From CANMXU01 sp052030545 (GTDB lineage: Bacteria; Pseudomonadota; Gammaproteobacteria; Enterobacterales; Alteromonadaceae), in NCBI RefSeq assembly GCF_052030545.1, contig NZ_JBPDIH010000001.1, positions 124,001 to 188,000 of the forward strand: a DNA stretch of 64,000 bases. The letters run 5' to 3'. Below the pieces are notes generated by a model. That model did no database searches and had not been told where the DNA came from. It worked only from the letters and a program-made list of their open reading frames with translations. Each line of letters opens with the position of its first letter. Within the stretch, counting starts at the first letter, position 1. Below, one piece after another: positions 34,348 to 43,053 of the stretch. The position numbers and the translations under genes are program-made.

Positions 34348-35148
34348 ATGAATGAATTGCTGTTGTCTGAGCTTCAATCAGATAAAAAAGATTGTTTGTC
34401 TATGTTCTCTTTGCTTGAAGAGTTCATCTTTTCAACAAGCCCTGAAAACGAAGATGCGATTAATACCATTATTAGCCAATGCCAAATGGCAATAGAGCCG
34501 ATAGAACATGCGTTAGAACGCGCTGAAGTATTAATCAATGCGCTGTTTATTGACCATATTTTTATTGAAAACGACTCTGATTTTTGGCCATCAGCTGCAT
34601 TTAAAACTGAATCAGCAATTGCTAATCGTTTTATAGAGCCTAGCCTTAAAGCCGCAATCTTGTGTCATATCATTCGCGCGTGTGGCTTTGATAGCGATAT
34701 TGTTTTTGTACCAGAAAAACTCATGGTACGTATTATTTGCGACGATATTTATGCGATTATTTTTGATCCCGTCAATGGTGAGTCGTTAAATGGCTATGAG
34801 CTTGATTTAAAGCTTGAAGAAGTTAATGCCGATCCTCATTTGCAAACGCTAAATGCCATCAGTCAACAAGAATTAATGATACGCTTTTTAACGGCATTAA
34901 AAAGCACACTTATTCGTGAAACTGCATTTGACCAAGCGTTAAAGTGTGTTGATATTATACTGGCAATGAGACCTGACGATCCTATCGAGCGAAGAGACCG
35001 CGGATTTTTGCTTCATCAACTTGATTGCTTTAAAGTAGCCTACGATGATTACCGTTACTTTGTTGAGCAATGCCCAAAAGATCCCGCAGCTCAATTACTT
35101 AAATTACAACTAGAAAATATCAGTGTGGTCGAGTCGGTATTGCATTAA
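34348..35148 (+). CDS. sirB1: SirB1-family protein with C-terminal TPR-like repeats
   Basis: This 266-residue soluble protein has the transglutaminase-like N-terminal domain of SirB1/YchA (about 40-165) and a tetratricopeptide-like end (about 195-260, ERRDRGFLLHQLDCFKVAYDDY), which is the usual layout. The transglutaminase triad seems partly lost (Cys94 and His95 of ILCHIIRACGFD), consistent with a structural role. The role is unknown. It follows sirB2 in the kdsA neighbourhood. Confidence 0.9.
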   Translation: MNELLLSELQSDKKDCLSMFSLLEEFIFSTSPENEDAINTIISQCQMAIEPIEHALERAEVLINALFIDHIFIENDSDFWPSAAFKTESAIANRFIEPSLKAAILCHIIRACGFDSDIVFVPEKLMVRIICDDIYAIIFDPVNGESLNGYELDLKLEEVNADPHLQTLNAISQQELMIRFLTALKSTLIRETAFDQALKCVDIILAMRPDDPIERRDRGFLLHQLDCFKVAYDDYRYFVEQCPKDPAAQLLKLQLENISVVESVLH

Positions 35149-35180
35149 TACCGATATGCCTTCGCTGCCAAGGTACCCTA

Positions 35181-36443
35181 ATGCAACAATCTCCAGCAAC
35201 ACAATTGCCTTTGATCACTAACGACGCCACTGTTTTAGGCTTATTAGCGCTTATTCTAGGCTTTGTTTTTTATACCTCTAATAGTGAACACCCAGTTTGG
35301 CGTAAATTTTATCAATATGTGCCGGCATTATTGATGTGTTATTTATTGCCATCATTGCTTAATACATTTGGCATTGTCAGTGCTGACTTAAGTAAAGTTG
35401 ACGATGTTGCCAAATACTTTTTATTGCCTGCGTGTTTAGCCCTGCTAACGTTGAGCATTGACCTTAAAGCCATTGCCGGTTTAGGTAATAAAGCCTTGAT
35501 TATGTTTTTAACGGGTACCGTGGGTGTGGTTATCGGTGGACCAATCGCATTACTAGCCGTATCGGTTGTATGGCCTGAGCTAATTGGCGTAACTGGCCCC
35601 GATGCGGTATGGAAAGGCATGGCAGCCTTAGCCGGCAGTTGGATCGGCGGCGGCGCTAATATGCTGGCGATGAAGGAAATTTATGGCGCAGACGGCAAAA
35701 TTTTCACCATCATGGTGACGGTTGATATTGTCGTCGCCAACCTTTGGATGGCAGGCTTATTATATCTAGCGGCTAATCATAAGCGTATCGACGCAAAAAA
35801 TGGCGCCGATACCTCAGGTATTGATAAGCTTATTACCAAAGTTCAAGAGTACGAAAAGAAAAACTCAAGAAAGCCTGAACTCAAAGATATTATGCTTATT
35901 CTTGCTGTTGGTTTAGGCGCTGCCGGCGCGGCGCATTTAGCGGCAGACTTTTTAGCCCCTTATTTTCAAACTAACTTTCCAGAGCTGAAAAAGTTCAGCT
36001 TGCACAGCAAGTTATTTTGGATCATCGTAGCCGTTACCACCATAGGTTTAACCTTGTCATTTACCAAAGTGAGAAACCTAGAATCGGTTGGCGCGTCGAA
36101 AGTGGGCAGTAGTTTCTTGTATATTCTGGTCGCTACCATAGGTTTGCATATGGATATCACGCAAGTGGTTGAAGCGCCAAAATATGTCGTGATAGGCCTT
36201 ATCTGGATGGCGATTCATGTTATCTTACTGTTTATTGTTGGTAAGGCGATCAAAGCGCCAATCTTTTATTTAGCCGTTGGCAGTAAAGCGAACATTGGCG
36301 GCGCAGCTTCAGCGCCGGTTATTGCCTCAGCTTTTCATCCGTCATTAGCGCCGGTTGGCGTATTGCTGGCGGTATTTGGTTACGCATTAGGTACCTATGC
36401 AGCGTGGCTGTGTGGGCAGTTATTAAGAATTATTGGTAGTTAA
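35181..36443 (+). CDS. DUF819-family integral membrane protein
   Basis: This 420-residue membrane protein has about ten to eleven helices and two internally similar halves. DUF819 (YjcL-like) is a transporter-like family of unknown substrate. Marks are GSWIGGGANMLAMKEIYGADG and the second-half GSKANIGGAASAPVIASAFHPSLAPVGVL, two Gly-rich motifs resembling substrate sites of secondary transporters. It lies between sirB1 and kdsA, where E. coli has no such gene, so it is an insertion in the block. It starts 32 bp after sirB1. Confidence 0.88.
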   Translation: MQQSPATQLPLITNDATVLGLLALILGFVFYTSNSEHPVWRKFYQYVPALLMCYLLPSLLNTFGIVSADLSKVDDVAKYFLLPACLALLTLSIDLKAIAGLGNKALIMFLTGTVGVVIGGPIALLAVSVVWPELIGVTGPDAVWKGMAALAGSWIGGGANMLAMKEIYGADGKIFTIMVTVDIVVANLWMAGLLYLAANHKRIDAKNGADTSGIDKLITKVQEYEKKNSRKPELKDIMLILAVGLGAAGAAHLAADFLAPYFQTNFPELKKFSLHSKLFWIIVAVTTIGLTLSFTKVRNLESVGASKVGSSFLYILVATIGLHMDITQVVEAPKYVVIGLIWMAIHVILLFIVGKAIKAPIFYLAVGSKANIGGAASAPVIASAFHPSLAPVGVLLAVFGYALGTYAAWLCGQLLRIIGS

Positions 36444-36510
36444 AGCTACCTCGCACTATAAGCTTAGCGTCAAATGATTTGGCGCTTATCATCGAATTTA
36501 GGAAAGTGAT

Positions 36511-37353
36511 ATGACTATTGAATCTGTTTCAGTTGCCGGCATTGACGTAGCAAATGACAAACCGTTTGTCTTATTTGGCGGTATGAATGTACTTGAGTCA
36601 CGTGATTTGGCGATGAAAATTGCCGAGCATTATGTGGAAGTGACTCAAAAATTGGGTATTGATTACGTTTTTAAAGCCTCGTTTGATAAAGCCAACCGTT
36701 CATCGGTAACTTCTTATCGTGGCCCGGGTTTAGATGAAGGGTTAAAAATATTTGAAGAAATTAAATCAACCTTTAATGTACCAATTATTACTGACGTGCA
36801 TGAACCCCATCAAGCACAACCAGTTGCTGATGTGGTTGATGTTATTCAATTACCCGCGTTTCTAGCACGCCAAACCGACTTAGTGGTTGCTATGGCAAAA
36901 ACTAACGCCATTATTAATGTTAAAAAACCGCAGTTTTTAGCGGCTCATGAAATGCGTCACATTATTAATAAGTTTGCTGAAGCCGGTAATGAAAAGGTAT
37001 TACTGTGTGAGCGTGGCAGTTGTTACGGTTACAACAACCTTGTGGTTGATATGTTGGCCATGGATGAAATGAAAGGTTATGCGCCAGTGATTTTTGATGC
37101 AACCCATGCTCTGCAGCGCCCAGGTGGTCGAAGTGATTCTGCTGATGGACGACGTGCCCAAGCAGCGCAATTAGCACGTAGTGGCATGGCCATTGGCATT
37201 GCCGGCTTATTTATTGAAGCGCACCCTGACCCTGAGCAAGCAAAATGTGACGGTCCATGTGCATTGCCATTAGATAAACTAGAACCTTATCTCAAGCAAA
37301 TGAAGGCGATTGATGACCTTGTCAAAGGTTTTGAGCCTTTATTAACGGAATAA
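36511..37353 (+). CDS. kdsA: 3-deoxy-D-manno-octulosonate 8-phosphate synthase
   Basis: KdsA condenses arabinose-5-phosphate and PEP to KDO-8-phosphate for lipopolysaccharide. It is 280 residues. Marks are FKASFDKANRSS, DVHEPHQAQPVADVVDVIQLPAFLARQTD, LCERGSCYGYNNL and GGRSDSADGRRAQAAQLARSG, with EAHPDPEQAKCDGP near the end. A strong terminator follows. Confidence 0.97.
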   Translation: MTIESVSVAGIDVANDKPFVLFGGMNVLESRDLAMKIAEHYVEVTQKLGIDYVFKASFDKANRSSVTSYRGPGLDEGLKIFEEIKSTFNVPIITDVHEPHQAQPVADVVDVIQLPAFLARQTDLVVAMAKTNAIINVKKPQFLAAHEMRHIINKFAEAGNEKVLLCERGSCYGYNNLVVDMLAMDEMKGYAPVIFDATHALQRPGGRSDSADGRRAQAAQLARSGMAIGIAGLFIEAHPDPEQAKCDGPCALPLDKLEPYLKQMKAIDDLVKGFEPLLTE

Positions 37354-37389
37354 GCGTATTTGATACGTTTTTAGTAAAAAACAGGCAAT

Positions 37390-37419
37390 AAAAAAGGTGT
37401 TTAATAAACACCTTTTTTT
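37390..37419. terminator. Bidirectional terminator after kdsA
   Basis: GGTGTTT (37396-37402) and AAACACC (37406-37412) with a 3-base loop are flanked by A6 and T7. It can serve kdsA on the plus strand and the small exported gene at 37472 on the minus strand. Confidence 0.9.
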
Positions 37420-37471
37420 ATGTATATAGCAAACTAGATACTTTCATAAATGGTTACCTTTGCGGGTAGTA

Positions 37472-37741
37472 TTACTCAGAAAGTTGAGCTAGCTTGATTG
37501 ATTTGCTCGCATCAGCTTTTTTAACTGTTTGCTTAACTAATAAACTTTGCGCTGCCTGTTCAGTTTTGCTATTTTCGATAGACAAATTAGCAAACGAAAT
37601 TTCAATATTTTGTTTAGCCATGGCAACAACTTCTGTAAGTTCTACTTTTTCTGTAGCGACTAATTTTACAGTTGCTGCTTGCGCATTGGCAACAGCAAAT
37701 ATGCTAAGTGCAAGCACTGCAGTGATTTTAGATAATTTCAT
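37472..37741 (-). CDS. Small exported protein of unknown function
   Basis: This 89-residue protein has a Sec signal peptide ending in NAQAA (about residue 23). The mature part is helical and Ala/Lys/Glu-rich (VKLVATEKVELTEVVAMAKQNIEISFANLSIENSKTEQAAQSLLVKQTVKKADASKSIKLAQLSE, shown here only as fragments: EKVELTEVVAMAKQ and SLLVKQTVKKADASK). I do not recognise the family. It is a single gene that runs into the bidirectional terminator. Confidence 0.7.
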   Translation of the reverse strand: MKLSKITAVLALSIFAVANAQAATVKLVATEKVELTEVVAMAKQNIEISFANLSIENSKTEQAAQSLLVKQTVKKADASKSIKLAQLSE

Positions 37742-38058
37742 AATGGTTCCTATAATAATAAATGTTAATATCCTTATAGATATTTAGGACCGTTATCTTT
37801 CTTGGGCTAAATGTGGTTGGGAAGCACATTTAAATAGTGGCTTATTTAAACAATCCTAGAGAAATTGTCGTTAAGCGTTAACTTTCGTTTAAGACGTAGT
37901 CCGTTATCTACAGGTTGAATTTTACGCAAGCACTGGCTAAAAATAAAATGACAATTTATAATGCTATGCATTAGAAAAACTAATGTATAATTCTGTAATT
38001 GTTATGAAAAACTTTTCAACAGACTTTCACTTTACACTTTAAAATCGGTAAAAATACA
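37742..38058. other. Intergenic region between small exported gene and LysR gene
   Basis: This is 317 bp, AT-rich, with divergent promoters expected. On the right it holds a LysR-type operator and TATAAT; the rest shows no other recognisable feature. Confidence 0.6.
37969..37991 (+). promoter_or_regulatory. LysR-type T-N11-A operator overlapping a TATAAT box
   Basis: CATTAG-AAAAA-CTAATG (37969-37985) is a perfect 6-bp inverted repeat with a T-N11-A core (37971-37983), directly followed by TATAAT (37986-37991). It is 68 bp before the LysR GTG start and would fit autorepression. Confidence 0.6.
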
Positions 38059-38970
38059 GTGGCAAATAGACTACCACCATTAAACGCATTGCGAGCATTT
38101 GAGGCGTCTGCAAGGCAGTTGAGCTTTACTCGGGCAGCGGAAGAATTGTTTGTTACACAGGCAGCGATAAGCCATCAAATTAAGTCGTTGGAAGAACATT
38201 TAGGCATTAAACTATTTATGCGAAAAAACCGTTCTTTGTTATTAACTGAAGAAGGGCAGTCGTATTATCTCGACATTAAAGACATTTTTAATGCCTTACA
38301 TGATGCGACCGAAAAACTATTAGCGCGTGGTGCCAAGGGCGCTATTACTGTAAGTTTACAACCAAGCTTTGCGATTCAATGGTTGGTTCCTCGTTTAAAT
38401 GCCTTTAGTCAGTTGCATCCCGAGATTGATGTTCGTATAAAAGCTGTCGATCAACCTGATAATTCACTGACCGAAGATGTAGATGTTGCTATTTATTATG
38501 GTCGTGGCCGTTGGCCGAATGTCGTTGCCGAGCAATTACATACTGAATACCTGATCCCAGTTTGCTCACCTATGTTACTACAGGGCGAAAAAAGCTTAGT
38601 ATCGCCAAACGATTTAGCTAATTTCACCCTGTTACATGATACCTCAAGGCGTGACTGGAAGCGCTGGTTTAAAGAAACTGGTACCAAGGCGGTTAATGTA
38701 AATCATGGTCCTATATTTAGTCATTCTGCGATGGTGGTGCAAGCGGCTATTCATGGTCAAGGCGTGGCGCTAGCGCATAGTGTATTGGCAAAACCTGATA
38801 TTGACGCAGGTCGTTTAGTTTGTCCGCTCAAAGAAGTGTTGGTCAGTAAAAATGCCTTTTATATTGTCTGTCGTGAAGAGCAAGCTGAAATAGGTAAGAT
38901 ACTCGCTTTTCGTGAATGGGTACTCGCGACAGTGAAAACCGAGCAAGAAAATATGACAGAGGAAAACTAA
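38059..38970 (+). CDS. LysR-family regulator, GcvA-like
   Basis: This 303-residue LysR-type protein has the winged HTH at residues about 5-65 (LPPLNALRAFEASARQLSFTRAAEELFVTQAAISHQIKSLEEHLG) and the effector domain from about 90. The sequence LPPLNALRAFEAxxRxLSFTRAAEEL is typical of GcvA, the glycine-cleavage regulator. The synteny with ygdD and rlmM is also that of E. coli gcvA, so GcvA identity is probable but not proven. The start is a GTG. An inverted-repeat operator of LysR type lies just upstream. Confidence 0.85.
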   Translation: MANRLPPLNALRAFEASARQLSFTRAAEELFVTQAAISHQIKSLEEHLGIKLFMRKNRSLLLTEEGQSYYLDIKDIFNALHDATEKLLARGAKGAITVSLQPSFAIQWLVPRLNAFSQLHPEIDVRIKAVDQPDNSLTEDVDVAIYYGRGRWPNVVAEQLHTEYLIPVCSPMLLQGEKSLVSPNDLANFTLLHDTSRRDWKRWFKETGTKAVNVNHGPIFSHSAMVVQAAIHGQGVALAHSVLAKPDIDAGRLVCPLKEVLVSKNAFYIVCREEQAEIGKILAFREWVLATVKTEQENMTEEN

Positions 38971-39642
38971 GTGGTCAATCAAGTTAGTGGTCAATGTTTT
39001 ATCGAGCAAAGCAGCTTTAAAGGACAGTTTGTTTATCAGCAAGCAGCTAATGCCAAAGCTGTTTTTATTTTTGCGCATGGCGCCGGTGCTAACATGCATC
39101 ATGAATTTATGGAGCAGGTCAGTAAAGCATTGCATGATAAAGCGATTAGTACCTTACGTTTTAATTTTCCATACATGGACAAACGCGAACAAGACGGTAA
39201 AAGGCGCCCGCCAGATAGAATGCCAACGTTACTTGAATGCTATCAAAGTGTGCTTTCAAGTCTATGTTTAGATTTGCCAATATTTATCGGCGGTAAATCA
39301 ATGGGTTCGCGTGTTGCGACTATGGTTGCCAATGACAATCTTGAACTTATAAAAGGTGTTATATGTTTAGGTTATCCTTTTCATCCTCCTAAAAAACCGG
39401 AAAAACTGCGCTTAGAGCCGCTACAAGAAGCCAAAGTGCCACTACTTATTATTCAGGGTGAACGAGATACGTTAGGCAGTAAAGACGAGATCAGCCAATA
39501 CTCGTTAACAACGTTATGTGATGTAAAATACCTAACTGATGGCGACCATAGTTTTAAGCCGAGAGTAAAGTCTGGAACAACGCTTGACGCTAATATTATT
39601 GAAGCGGTTGAAGCTATGAATAGGTTTATAGATGAGCAGTAA
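38971..39642 (+). CDS. Alpha/beta hydrolase of the KANL3/Tex30 type
   Basis: This 223-residue alpha/beta hydrolase starts with a GTG that directly abuts the LysR stop. VFIFAHGAGANMHHEFM forms the oxyanion region, GGKSMGSRVATM contains the nucleophile Ser, LIIQGERDTLG the Asp, and TDGDHSFKP the His. This arrangement is that of the dienelactone hydrolase/KANL3-like group. The substrate is unknown. It overlaps the next gene by 11 bp and shares the operon with the LysR gene. Confidence 0.85.
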   Translation: MVNQVSGQCFIEQSSFKGQFVYQQAANAKAVFIFAHGAGANMHHEFMEQVSKALHDKAISTLRFNFPYMDKREQDGKRRPPDRMPTLLECYQSVLSSLCLDLPIFIGGKSMGSRVATMVANDNLELIKGVICLGYPFHPPKKPEKLRLEPLQEAKVPLLIIQGERDTLGSKDEISQYSLTTLCDVKYLTDGDHSFKPRVKSGTTLDANIIEAVEAMNRFIDEQ

Positions 39643-40015
39643 CAAATTGATCAAAGCTTTAATGATATTTGTTGGCGTCAGCGGATGTTTTTCAGTATTA
39701 TGCGGCGCGTGGCTAGCACATGGGGGAGAAATGTTACCTGTGTCGTCACAGTCACGACTTGCTACAGCACTTGAATATCAATTTATTCATACACTTGCGT
39801 TATTATGTTGCCTAGTTTGGCACATAAAACAAGCGAACAAATATGTATTACCAGCCGCAATTATGTTTTTTATTGGCATTATTTGTTTTAGCGGTAGTTT
39901 GTACATTAAATCTTTTTTCGACATTTCAGCTTTAGCAAACTTGGCGCCGTTTGGTGGTATTTCACTGGCAGTGGCGTGGTTACTATTAGCATTAGCAGGC
40001 AAAAATCAACTATGA
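39632..40015 (+). CDS. ygdD: DUF423 membrane protein YgdD
   Basis: This 127-residue membrane protein has four helices. It belongs to DUF423, with the hallmark N-terminal GAWLAHG and FIHTLALL segments; the function is unknown. In E. coli ygdD also lies before rlmM (ygdE) and next to gcvA. Its start overlaps the hydrolase gene; its stop overlaps rlmM's start as ATGA. Confidence 0.9.
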   Translation: MSSNKLIKALMIFVGVSGCFSVLCGAWLAHGGEMLPVSSQSRLATALEYQFIHTLALLCCLVWHIKQANKYVLPAAIMFFIGIICFSGSLYIKSFFDISALANLAPFGGISLAVAWLLLALAGKNQL

Positions 40016-41094
40016 CCTCGATTATTTTATATTGTCGTCCCGGCTTTGAAAAAGAGTGCGGCGCAGAAATTCAAGAGAAAGCTGCATGGAATGAAATATA
40101 CGGATATCTGACCTTAACCAAAAATGAAGGCTTAGTATATTTTAATCTCCACAATGAAGAAGACGGCCAAAAGCTCATTGAAAAAGTGCCATTGAAGCGT
40201 TTGATTTTTGCTCGCGATTGGTTTTTAACCTTAACGGACAAAATTGATTTACCTGATTACAACCGTGTCGAAGCCATCACCGAGGCTTTAGGCCAAGAAT
40301 GGCAATATTCAGATCTGCGCATGGAAATGACCGATACGAATGACGGCAAAGCATTATCAAAATTTTGTCGTAAATTATCGGTACCGTTAAGACAAGCGCT
40401 CAGAAAAAACAAAGTACTTACTGAGAAAGGCGACAATGAAGGCGCTATTTTACATGCGCTATTTTTATCTGGTTCAGAAGTCATTTTAGGGTATTCATTA
40501 TCACATAATAGCTCAGCTTACGTGATGGGTATTCCACATTTACGTTTTCCAAATCAGTCACCGAGCCGTTCAACCTTAAAGCTTGATGAAGCGTTTTTGT
40601 ATTTTATTCCCAAAGATGAGTGGGAAACCCGCTTAACGTCAGGGTTGAAAGCAGTAGACTTGGGCGCTGCACCGGGTGGTTGGACTTATCAACTTGTTCG
40701 CCGCGGCATGATGGTACAAGCCATTGATAATGGTCCAATGGCTGAATCGCTAATGGAAACTGGACAAGTTAAACATTATATGGTCGATGGTTTTAAGTTT
40801 GTGCCGGCTAAACAAAATGTCTATTGGTTAGTGTGTGACATGATTGAAAAGCCGCAGCGTGTTGCGTGGTTAATGAGCCAGTGGCTATTAAAAGGCTATT
40901 GTAAAGAAGCTATTTTTAATTTGAAATTACCAATGAAAGGTCGTTATCAAGAAGTCACCAAGAACTTGGACACTTTAAAAGAAGCGTTTGCGCAAGCGAA
41001 TGTAAAATATGAAATGTATGCTAAACATTTATACTATGATCGCGAAGAAGTGACTGTACACGCGCGGTTACTTTCGCCAGTACCGCAATTTTAA
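40012..41094 (+). CDS. rlmM: 23S rRNA 2'-O-ribose C2498 methyltransferase RlmM
   Basis: RlmM methylates the ribose of C2498 in 23S rRNA. The 361 residues carry an N-terminal THUMP-like part (about 1-170) and a Rossmann methyltransferase part. VDLGAAPGGWTYQLV is the SAM motif and YWLVCDM is near the catalytic region. The ATG at 40012 overlaps the ygdD stop (ATGA). A further upstream in-frame start would add 12 residues but is less likely. Confidence 0.95.
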   Translation: MTSIILYCRPGFEKECGAEIQEKAAWNEIYGYLTLTKNEGLVYFNLHNEEDGQKLIEKVPLKRLIFARDWFLTLTDKIDLPDYNRVEAITEALGQEWQYSDLRMEMTDTNDGKALSKFCRKLSVPLRQALRKNKVLTEKGDNEGAILHALFLSGSEVILGYSLSHNSSAYVMGIPHLRFPNQSPSRSTLKLDEAFLYFIPKDEWETRLTSGLKAVDLGAAPGGWTYQLVRRGMMVQAIDNGPMAESLMETGQVKHYMVDGFKFVPAKQNVYWLVCDMIEKPQRVAWLMSQWLLKGYCKEAIFNLKLPMKGRYQEVTKNLDTLKEAFAQANVKYEMYAKHLYYDREEVTVHARLLSPVPQF

Positions 41095-41126
41095 TAGGCT
41101 ATTTTAAAGCCGTTTATTAGCACAAG

Positions 41127-41154
41127 AAAAGGTCGTTTATTAGCGACCTTTTTT
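41127..41154 (+). terminator. Terminator after rlmM
   Basis: AAAAGGTCG and CGACCTTTT (41127-41135 and 41144-41152) form the stem with an 8-base loop and a T6 run. The flanking CGTTTATTAGC occurs twice close by. Confidence 0.85.
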
Positions 41155-41205
41155 ATTGGCTGAAATTGCTTAGCTAATTCTAATTTTACGTATGCACACT
41201 AGCCG

Positions 41206-42105
41206 TTATATTTTGTGCTGCTTGTCAGCGGAATTCACAATCTCAAGAATGGCAGGGTGCTTTAGTCTTCGCTCTGGTGAGATGATGTAATAAGACTCCT
41301 TGATCTCATTGGTACGTCCGATAATGTTTACGCTGTATTTATTAGCAATATAATCTTCCATAAGCGTCGGGCCGCTAAATACGCCAAAGCCGGTTTGTCC
41401 AAAAGCTTTCATTAATGCGCTGTCATCAAATTCAGCGACAATATTTGGGGCAATATTTTGTTGTTCTAACCAAGACGACAACCGCGGTCTTACCGCTGAT
41501 TTTTTACTCTGAATAAGCCAAGGAAATTGAGCTAACATTTTCGGGAAAGGTTCATCGCAACCCTGTAAAAGATTGTCTGCGGCAAAAAAAGTAAAACCAC
41601 ACTCCGTTAATAAGTGATTGTAGGCTTTGACATGACTACCTAACTGCAGTGGTTGGTCGGTTAATATACAGTCAATTTTGTTAACCGATAAATCGGCTAA
41701 TAAATGGTCTTGGTCGCCTTCAACACAGATCAAACGCACCGACTCACTCATTTTTAATACCGGTGAAAGCAGTTCATGCGCCAGTATTTTGGGGATAACA
41801 TCGGTAATGCCAACGGTGAAGGTATGCCACAGGCTAGGTTGCTTTCTTTTTAAGATGGTTTTAACTTCATCGCCTAGCTGGAAAATTTCTTCGGCATAGC
41901 TGTAAATCACCCCTCCCATTTCAGAAAGTGATAATTTTTTGCCTTTTCGCTTAAATAATTCCACCCCAATTTGCTTTTCAAAGCTGGTAATTTGACCACT
42001 TATTGTTTGTGAAGTGAGATTCAATCTGGCACTTGCTTTCGAGATAGAGCCTTCGGTTGCAACGATATAAAAATAATAAAGATGGTTGTAATTTAGTGGA
42101 CTCAT
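41206..42105 (-). CDS. nhaR: NhaR-like LysR-family regulator
   Basis: This is a 299-residue LysR regulator that closely resembles NhaR, the Na+-responsive activator of the nhaA antiporter gene in E. coli. The HTH is at 1-65 (NYNHLYYFYIVATEGSISKASARLNLTSQTISGQITSFEKQIG). The effector domain has QPLQLGSHVKAYNHLL and LLQGCDEPFP. It is divergently placed before the Mrp-type antiporter genes and no nhaA is adjacent. This supports a role in Na+ response for that operon, an inference from context only. Confidence 0.85.
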   Translation of the reverse strand: MSPLNYNHLYYFYIVATEGSISKASARLNLTSQTISGQITSFEKQIGVELFKRKGKKLSLSEMGGVIYSYAEEIFQLGDEVKTILKRKQPSLWHTFTVGITDVIPKILAHELLSPVLKMSESVRLICVEGDQDHLLADLSVNKIDCILTDQPLQLGSHVKAYNHLLTECGFTFFAADNLLQGCDEPFPKMLAQFPWLIQSKKSAVRPRLSSWLEQQNIAPNIVAEFDDSALMKAFGQTGFGVFSGPTLMEDYIANKYSVNIIGRTNEIKESYYIISPERRLKHPAILEIVNSADKQHKI

Positions 42106-42216
42106 AAAATTATCGTCAGTTTTTTTCGATGATAAGTGAAATAATATTCGAATTTACCAGCAACAACAAGTGAGCTATAACAAATTAATATACGGAACTT
42201 ATTTGATTGGGATATT

Positions 42217-42732
42217 ATGAAAACGTTTAAAAATTGTTCGCCATTTTTGATTTTTCGTCAGCCAGTTTTTTCATCGAATAAGTTGAAATCTCGCCGTTGC
42301 CTTTTGCTACTGCTAACATCTCTTTTGTCGTTTTCAATATCGGCAACCGAGGTTAATGGCGTCAATACTGATACTTATGTGCTCAATTCATGCAATGCCT
42401 TTAAAGTTAGTGGCGATAACAATAAAACATGGCCGTGTGTAACCTATATTAAAGGCTTTTTTAATGGTTTATTGAATGTAGGCCATAGCAATGCAGCAAA
42501 AATAGAACAACAACGAAAAAAGCCAACAACCTTGGTAGAAAGAGCCTACGCTAACCGAGTCGGTAAATTGTCTAATCGCAAGCCAATGCATCTTTCTTGC
42601 ATGACGGTTGACGAGTTAAAAGAGGTGATCCTAAACGGCCTTGCCGATGGTACAACCCGAGAATTTCACACAATGAAACAGCTTAATGGCTTTTTAATTA
42701 ATGCATTAAGCAACGCTTGTTCATCGAAATAG
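42217..42732 (+). CDS. Exported protein, possibly Rap1a/Tai-like immunity fold
   Basis: This 171-residue protein has a signal peptide (about residues 28-43, LLLLLTSLLSFSISATE) preceded by a basic N-terminus. The mature part has Cys-containing segments NSCNAFKVSGDNNKTWPCVTYIKGFFNGLLN and HLSCMTVDELKEVILNGL, with a late Cys near the C-terminus. This C...WPC..YI.G pattern is reminiscent of the Rap1a/Tai type VI secretion immunity fold, but the match is by eye only. It starts 111 bp from nhaR and is the first gene of the Mrp-containing transcription unit. Confidence 0.5.
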   Translation: MKTFKNCSPFLIFRQPVFSSNKLKSRRCLLLLLTSLLSFSISATEVNGVNTDTYVLNSCNAFKVSGDNNKTWPCVTYIKGFFNGLLNVGHSNAAKIEQQRKKPTTLVERAYANRVGKLSNRKPMHLSCMTVDELKEVILNGLADGTTREFHTMKQLNGFLINALSNACSSK

Positions 42733-42745
42733 TAAGCGGCGAACC

Positions 42746-43042
42746 ATGAAAATAGCGATTGAAAATGGTTTAACAGAGTATGACTCTTCAATGGAAGAGC
42801 ATATTCAACGTAAGCTTAGGCTTGCGCTATCAAAAATGGCGGCAAATATTTCAACCATTACTTTCACAATAAACGAGGTGGTTGATCAACAAGGGCAGGT
42901 TGAAAAGCACTGTTTATTATTGCTTTCGTTGTATCAAATGCCCAATATCGCCATAGAAGAAACGCAAGCTGATCTTGCGTTTGTTATTGACCGTGTTATT
43001 CAAAAAGCAACTCGTGCCTTGTCACGAAAGCTTTCAGTTTAA
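42746..43042 (+). CDS. Short HPF/RaiA-like ribosome-associated protein
   Basis: This 98-residue protein resembles the short HPF/RaiA (sigma-54 modulation, S30EA) fold. ITFTINEVVDQQGQVEKHCLLLLSLYQMPNIAIEETQADLAFVIDRVIQKATRALSRKL matches the pattern of the compact family that lacks a long C-terminal domain (key blocks: INEVVDQQGQ and ADLAFVIDR). It is cytoplasmic with no signal. It lies 12 bp before mrpE, so it is probably co-transcribed with the antiporter. Whether it binds ribosomes is not shown by sequence alone. Confidence 0.6.
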   Translation: MKIAIENGLTEYDSSMEEHIQRKLRLALSKMAANISTITFTINEVVDQQGQVEKHCLLLLSLYQMPNIAIEETQADLAFVIDRVIQKATRALSRKLSV

Positions 43043-43053
43043 AAAGGGAATTT

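Noticed and set aside
36466..36486. GCGTCAAAT/ATTTGGCGC hairpin as terminator between DUF819 and kdsA
   Set aside because: No T-run follows on either strand; might be a leader element only.
42106..42216. NhaR operator in the divergent region
   Set aside because: No convincing T-N11-A inverted repeat seen by eye, although binding there is expected.
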